From Begonia masoniana (taxonomy: Eukaryota > Streptophyta > Magnoliopsida > Cucurbitales > Begoniaceae), in assembly GCA_022432975.1 (NCBI GenBank), contig CM039511.1, positions 48,759,640-48,823,639 on the forward strand: a stretch of 64,000 bases of DNA. Direction: 5' to 3'. The notes below the pieces were generated by a model that saw only the letters and a program-made list of their open reading frames with translations, was not told the origin of the DNA and did no database searches. This document shows, in pieces, positions 59,321 through 64,000 of the stretch. The translations under genes and the position numbers were made by a program. The stretch's first letter is position 1. The number at the start of each line of letters is the position of its first letter.

Positions 59321-59857
59321 TATCTTTCCTCATCTACGGATACCCCCTTTGAGCTAACTACAAAACCAAGGAAAACTACCGATTCCATGCAAAAGGTACA
59401 CTTTTTAAGATTAGCATACAATAGATTCAATTTTAACACACTAAATACGGATCTCAAATGCTTAACATGTTCGTCAAGTGACTTACTATACACCAAAATA
59501 TCATCAAAGTAGACCACAACAAATTTTCCAATAAATTTTCTCAAAACATGATTCATCAATCTCATAAACGTGATCGGTGCATTAGATAGTCCAAACGGCA
59601 TAACCAACCATTCACAAAGACCATATTTTGTTTTAAAAGCTGTTTTCCATTCATCTCCTTGTTTCATGTGAATTTGATAATATCCGCTCTTTAAATAAAT
59701 GTTGCAAAACATACATGCACCATACAGTTCATAAACCATATCATCAAGACGAGGAATAGGGTGTCGATACTTTACCGTAATTTTATTTACCGCTCGACAA
59801 TCGACGCACATTCTCCAAGTGCCGTCCTTTTTTGGAACCAAAATAACCGGAACCGAG
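59320..59857 (-). pseudogene. Reverse transcriptase of element E, 5' truncated
   Basis: The longest clear coding piece in the window: about 178 element codons open from 59857 to 59320. Blocks in order: [62 protein letters not shown], and [10 protein letters not shown]. The catalytic Asp before L-K-S-G-Y is Tyr, so the enzyme would be inactive as written, although Y-F-D-D is intact. The frame opens six codons earlier, in satellite, so the true N-terminal part is gone. Confidence 0.92.
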
Positions 59858-62800
59858 GTGTATTGAGGACCCAATAACCTTCATGGACGCGTAACAAATA
59901 CTTAGTAATGCGCTTGATGAAGCATAAGAAACTTCACTTCAATCGATTGTTCCAAAAGAGTTGATCGTATCAAGCAAATGAAGTTGAGTGATACATTACT
60001 TGTGGTTAGAACCTAAGTTATCCATTTCACATTAAAGGTTTTAACTTAAAGTGATCAGAACGACGTGTATTGAGGACTAGTTATCCATTTCACATTCAAG
60101 GTTTTAACTTGAAGTGATGAGAACGACGTGTATTGAGGACCCAACAACCTTCATGGATGCGAAACTAAGACATAGTAATGCGCTTGATGAAGCATTAAAA
60201 ACTTCACTTCAATCGATTTGTTCCAAAAGAGTTGAACGTATCAAGCAAATGAGGTTGAGTGTTGCATGACTTGTGGTAGAACCTAAGTTATCCATTTCAC
60301 ATTCAAGGTTTTAACTTGAAGTGATGAGAACGACGTGTATTGAGGACCCAACAACCTTCATGGATGAGAAACTAAGACATAGTAAAGCGCTTGATGAAGC
60401 GTTAGAAACTTCACTTCAATCGATTTGTTCCAAAAGAGTTAAACGTATCAAGCAAATGAGGTTGAGTGTTACATGACTTGTGGTTAGAACCTAAGTTATC
60501 CATTTCACATTCAAGGTTTTAACTTGAAGTGATGAAAACAACTTGTATTGAGTACCAAACAACATTCATAGACGCGAAACTAAGACTTGGTAATGCGCTT
60601 GATGAGGCAATAGAAATTCACTTCAATCGATTTGTTCCAAAAGAGTTGAACGTGTCAAGCAAATGAGGTTGAGTGTTACATGACTTGTTGTTAGAACCTA
60701 AGTTATCCATTTCACATTCAAGGTTTTAACTTGAAGTGATGAGAACGACGTGTATTGAGGACCCAATGACCTTCATGGATGCGAAACTAAGACATGGTAA
60801 TGCGCTTGATGAAACATTAGAAATTTCACTTCAATCGATTTGTTACAAAAGAGTTGAACGTATCAAGCAAATGAGGTTGAGTGTTGCATGACTTGTGGTT
60901 AGAAACCTAAGTTATCCATTTCACATTCAAGGTTTTAACTTGAAGTGATGAGAACGACGTGTATTGAGGACCCAACAACCTTCATGGACGCGAAACTAGA
61001 CTAGTAATGCGCTTGATAAGCATTAGAAACTTCACTTCAACGATTTGTTCCAAAAGAGTTGAACGTATCAAGCAAATGAGGTTGAGTGTTACATGACTTG
61101 TGGTTAGAACCTAAGTTATCCATTTCACATTCAAGGTTTTAACTTGAAGTTATGAGAACGACGTGTATTGAGGACCCAACAACCTTCATGGACGCGAAAC
61201 TAAGACTTAGTAATGCGCTTGATGAAGCATTAGAAACTTCACTTCAATCGATTTGTTCCAAAAGAGTTGAACGTATCAAGCAAATGAGGTTGAGTGTTAC
61301 ATGACTTGTGGTTAGAACCTAAGTTATCCATTTCACATGTCAAGGTTTTAACTTGAATTATGAGAACGACGTGTATTGAGGACCCAACAACCTTCATGGA
61401 CGCGCAACTAAGACTCAGTAATGCGCTTGATAAAGCATTAGAAACTTCACTTCAATCGATTTGTTCCAAAAGAGTTGAACGTATCAAACAAATGAGGTTG
61501 AGTGTTACATGACTTGTGGTTAGAACCTAAGTTATCCATTTCACATTCAAGGTTTTAACTTGAAGTGATGAGAACGACGTGTATTGAGGACCCAAAACCT
61601 TCATGGACGCGAAACTAAGACTTAGTAATGCGCTTGATGAAGCATTAGAAACTTTACTCTAATCGATTTGTTCCAAAAGAGTTGAACGTATCAAGCAAAT
61701 GAGGTTGAGTGTTACATGACTTGTGGTTAGAACCTAAGTTATCCATTTCACTGTCAAGGTTTTAACTTGAAATTATGAGAACGACGTATATTGAGGACCC
61801 AACAACCTTCATGGACGCGCAACTAAGACTCAGTAATGCGCTTGATAAAGCATTAGAAACTTCACTTCAATCGATTTGATCCAAAAGAGTTGAACGTATC
61901 AAGCAAATGAGGTTGAGTGTTACATGACTTGTGGTTAGAACCTAAGTTATCCATTTCACATTCAAGGTTTTAACTTGAAGTGATGAGAACGACGTGTATT
62001 GAGGACCCAACAACCTTCATGGACGCGAAACTAAGACTTAGTAATGCGCTTGATGGAGCATTAGAAACTTCACTTCAATCGATTTGTTCCAAAAGAGTTG
62101 AACGTATGAAGCAATAGAAGTTGAGTGTTACATGACTTGTGGTTAGAACCTAAGTTATCCATTTAACATTCAAGGTTTTAACTTGAAGTGATGAGAACGA
62201 CGTGTATTGAGGACCCAACAACCTTCATGGATGAGAAACTAAGACATAGTAAAGCGCTTGATGAAGCTTTAGAAACTTTCACTTCAATCGATTTGTTCCA
62301 AAAGAGTTGAACGTATCAAGCAAATGAGGTTGAGTGTTGCATGACTTGTGGTTAGAACCTAAGTTATCCATTTCACATTCAAGGTTTTAACTTGAAGTGA
62401 TGAGAACGACGTGTTTTGAGGAACAAACAACCTTATGGACGCGAAACTAAGACTTAGTAATGCGCTTGATGAAGCATTAGAAACTTCACTTCAAACGATT
62501 TGTTGCAAAAGAGTTGAACGTATCAAGCAAATGAGGTTGAGTGTTACATGACTTGTTGTTAGAACCTAAGTTATCCATTTCACATTCAAGGTTTTAACTT
62601 GAAGTGATGAGAACGACGTGTATTGAGGAGCCAAAAACCTTCTTGGACGCGAAACTAAGACTTAGTAATGCGCTTGATGAAGCATTAGAAACTTTACTCC
62701 CATCGATTTGTTCCAAAAGAGTTGAACGTATCAAGCAAATGAGGTTGAGTGTTACATGACTTGTGGTTAGAACCTAAGTTATCCATTTCACTTTCAAGGT

Positions 62801-64000
62801 TTTAACTTGAATAAGTGATGAGAACGACCGTGTATTGAGGACCCAACAACCTTCATGGACGCGCAACTAAGACTCAGTAATGCGCTTGATGAAGCATTAG
62901 AAACTTCACTTCAATCGATTTGTTCCAAAAGAGTTGAACGTATCAAGCAAATGAGGTTGAGTGTTACATGACTTGTGGTTAGAACCTAAGTTATCCATTT
63001 CACATTCAAGGTTTTAACTTGAAGTGATGAGAACGACGTGTATTGAGGAACCAACAACCTTCATAGACGCGAAACTAAGACTTAGTAATGCGCTTGATGA
63101 AGCATTAGAAACTTCACTCAAACGATTTGTTCCAAAAGCGTTTGAACAGTATCAAGCAAATGAGGTTGAGTGTTACATGACTTGTGGTTAGAAACCTAAG
63201 TTATCCATTTTCACATTCAAGGTTTTAACTTGAAGTGATGAGAACGACGTGTATTGAGGAGCCAAAACCTTCATGGACGCGAAACTAAGACTAGTAATGC
63301 GCTTGATGAAGCATTAGAAACTTTACTCCCATCGATTTGTTCCAAAAGAGTTGAACGTATCAAGCAAATGAGGTTGAGTGTTACATGACTTGTGGTTAGA
63401 ACCTAAGTTATCCATTTCACTTCAAGGTTTTAACTTGAAGTGATGAGAACGACGTGTATTGAGGACACAACAACCTTCATGGACGCGAAACTAAGACTTA
63501 GTAATGCGCTTGATGAAGCATTAGAAACTTCACTTCAATCGATTTGTTCCAAAAGAGTTGAACGTATCAAGCAAATGAGGTTGAGTGTTACATGACTTGT
63601 GGTTAGAACCTAAGTTATCCGTTTCACATTCAAGGTTTTAACTTGAAGTGATCAGAACGACGTGTATTGAAGAGCCAAAAACCTTCATGGACGCGAAATT
63701 AAGACTTAGTAATGCGCTTGATGGAGCATTAGAAACTTCACTTCAATCGATTTGTTCCAAAAGAGTTGAACGTATCAAGCAAATGAGGTTGAGTGTTACA
63801 TGACTTGTGGTTAGAACCTAAGTTATCCATTTCACATTCAAGGTTTTAACTTGAAGTGATGAGAACGACGTGTATTGAGGACCCAACAACCTTCATGGAC
63901 GCGAAACTAAGACTTAGTAATGCGCTTGATGAAGCATTAGAAACTTCACTTCAATCGATTTGTTCCAAAAGAGTTGAACGTATCAAGCAAATGAGGTTGA
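59858..64000 (-). repeat. 208 bp satellite array, reversed, right block
   Basis: About 20 reversed monomers, mostly the cttcatggacgcg type, running off the window. One copy near 60066-60128 is only about 62 bases long. Rare variants recur at monomer multiples: gatgagaaac with gtaaagcgc near 60361 and 62228 (about nine monomers apart), gaattatgag-type copies near 61355 and 61765 (two apart), and actttactccc near 62692 and 63321 (three apart). Confidence 0.97.

Larger units (their letters stand above)
55954..59857 (-). mobile_element. Element E: truncated gypsy element split by satellite
   Basis: Reads right to left from within RT (59857) through RNase H, a satellite block, integrase core, a second satellite block, integrase C-terminus, PPT and 3' LTR (ending 55954). 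Gag, protease and the 5' LTR are absent. The satellite on the left ends with gtgtattga (55945-55953) and on the right restarts with gtgtattga (59858-59866), so the array is phase-continuous across the element with a 9 base duplication. Decayed coding DNA with single-base changes and shifts. Confidence 0.9.

Overview
This window is repeat-dominated plant nuclear DNA from an assembly with gaps, most likely a eudicot centromeric or pericentromeric region. About 46-47 kb of the 64 kb (roughly 73%) is one AT-rich tandem satellite with a 208 bp monomer. The rest is LTR retrotransposon DNA of the Ty3/gypsy superfamily, two 100-N scaffold gaps, and a little unclassified non-coding sequence. I see no host protein gene, tRNA, rRNA or CRISPR array. 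Two primer-binding sites that match plant initiator-tRNA-Met priming, and the RT and integrase signatures, point to a flowering plant. I cannot name the species.

Layout. 1-6430: satellite, forward. 6431-13255: element A, a complete-length but decayed gypsy element on + with both LTRs, PBS, PPT, and gag-PR-RT-RH-INT order. 13256-19085: satellite. 19086-20196: solo LTR (B). 20197-21478: satellite. 21479-22057: antisense LTR fragment (C) running into gap 1 (22058-22157). 22158-23136: unclassified. 23137-38686: long forward satellite array. At about 38686 the satellite flips orientation and stays reversed to the end of the window. 39678-39854: unclassified. Gap 2 is 39855-39954. 39955-44586: element D on -, with 5' LTR, gag, PR, RT and RH but no integrase. 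44587-55953: reversed satellite, including a clean 627 bp three-monomer higher-order repeat. 55954-59857: element E on -, keeping its 3' LTR, INT, RH and RT but interrupted by two satellite blocks of about 500 bp each. 59858-64000: reversed satellite.

How the parts relate. The elements sit inside the satellite. Element A splits one monomer and carries a likely 5 bp target duplication. Elements A, D and E, and probably solo LTR B, share a feature: the start of the LTR continues the pol reading frame and encodes a G-P-x-T/S-R/S tail. LTRs B, C and E also share a diverged U5-like core, so they look like related families. Pol reading into the 3' LTR is a trait I recall for plant centromeric (CRM-type) chromoviruses, but the clade assignment here is inference. 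Satellite has also entered a retroelement: a block of about 2.4 monomers splits the integrase of E and is flanked by a 9 bp duplication.

Limits. 1450-21478 and about 35500-39677 are rich in single-base indels and lie toward contig ends. They look like poorly polished long-read sequence, so decay of element A, exact monomer counts and the orientation switch at 38686 need caution. Monomer counts, boundaries and similarities were judged by eye.
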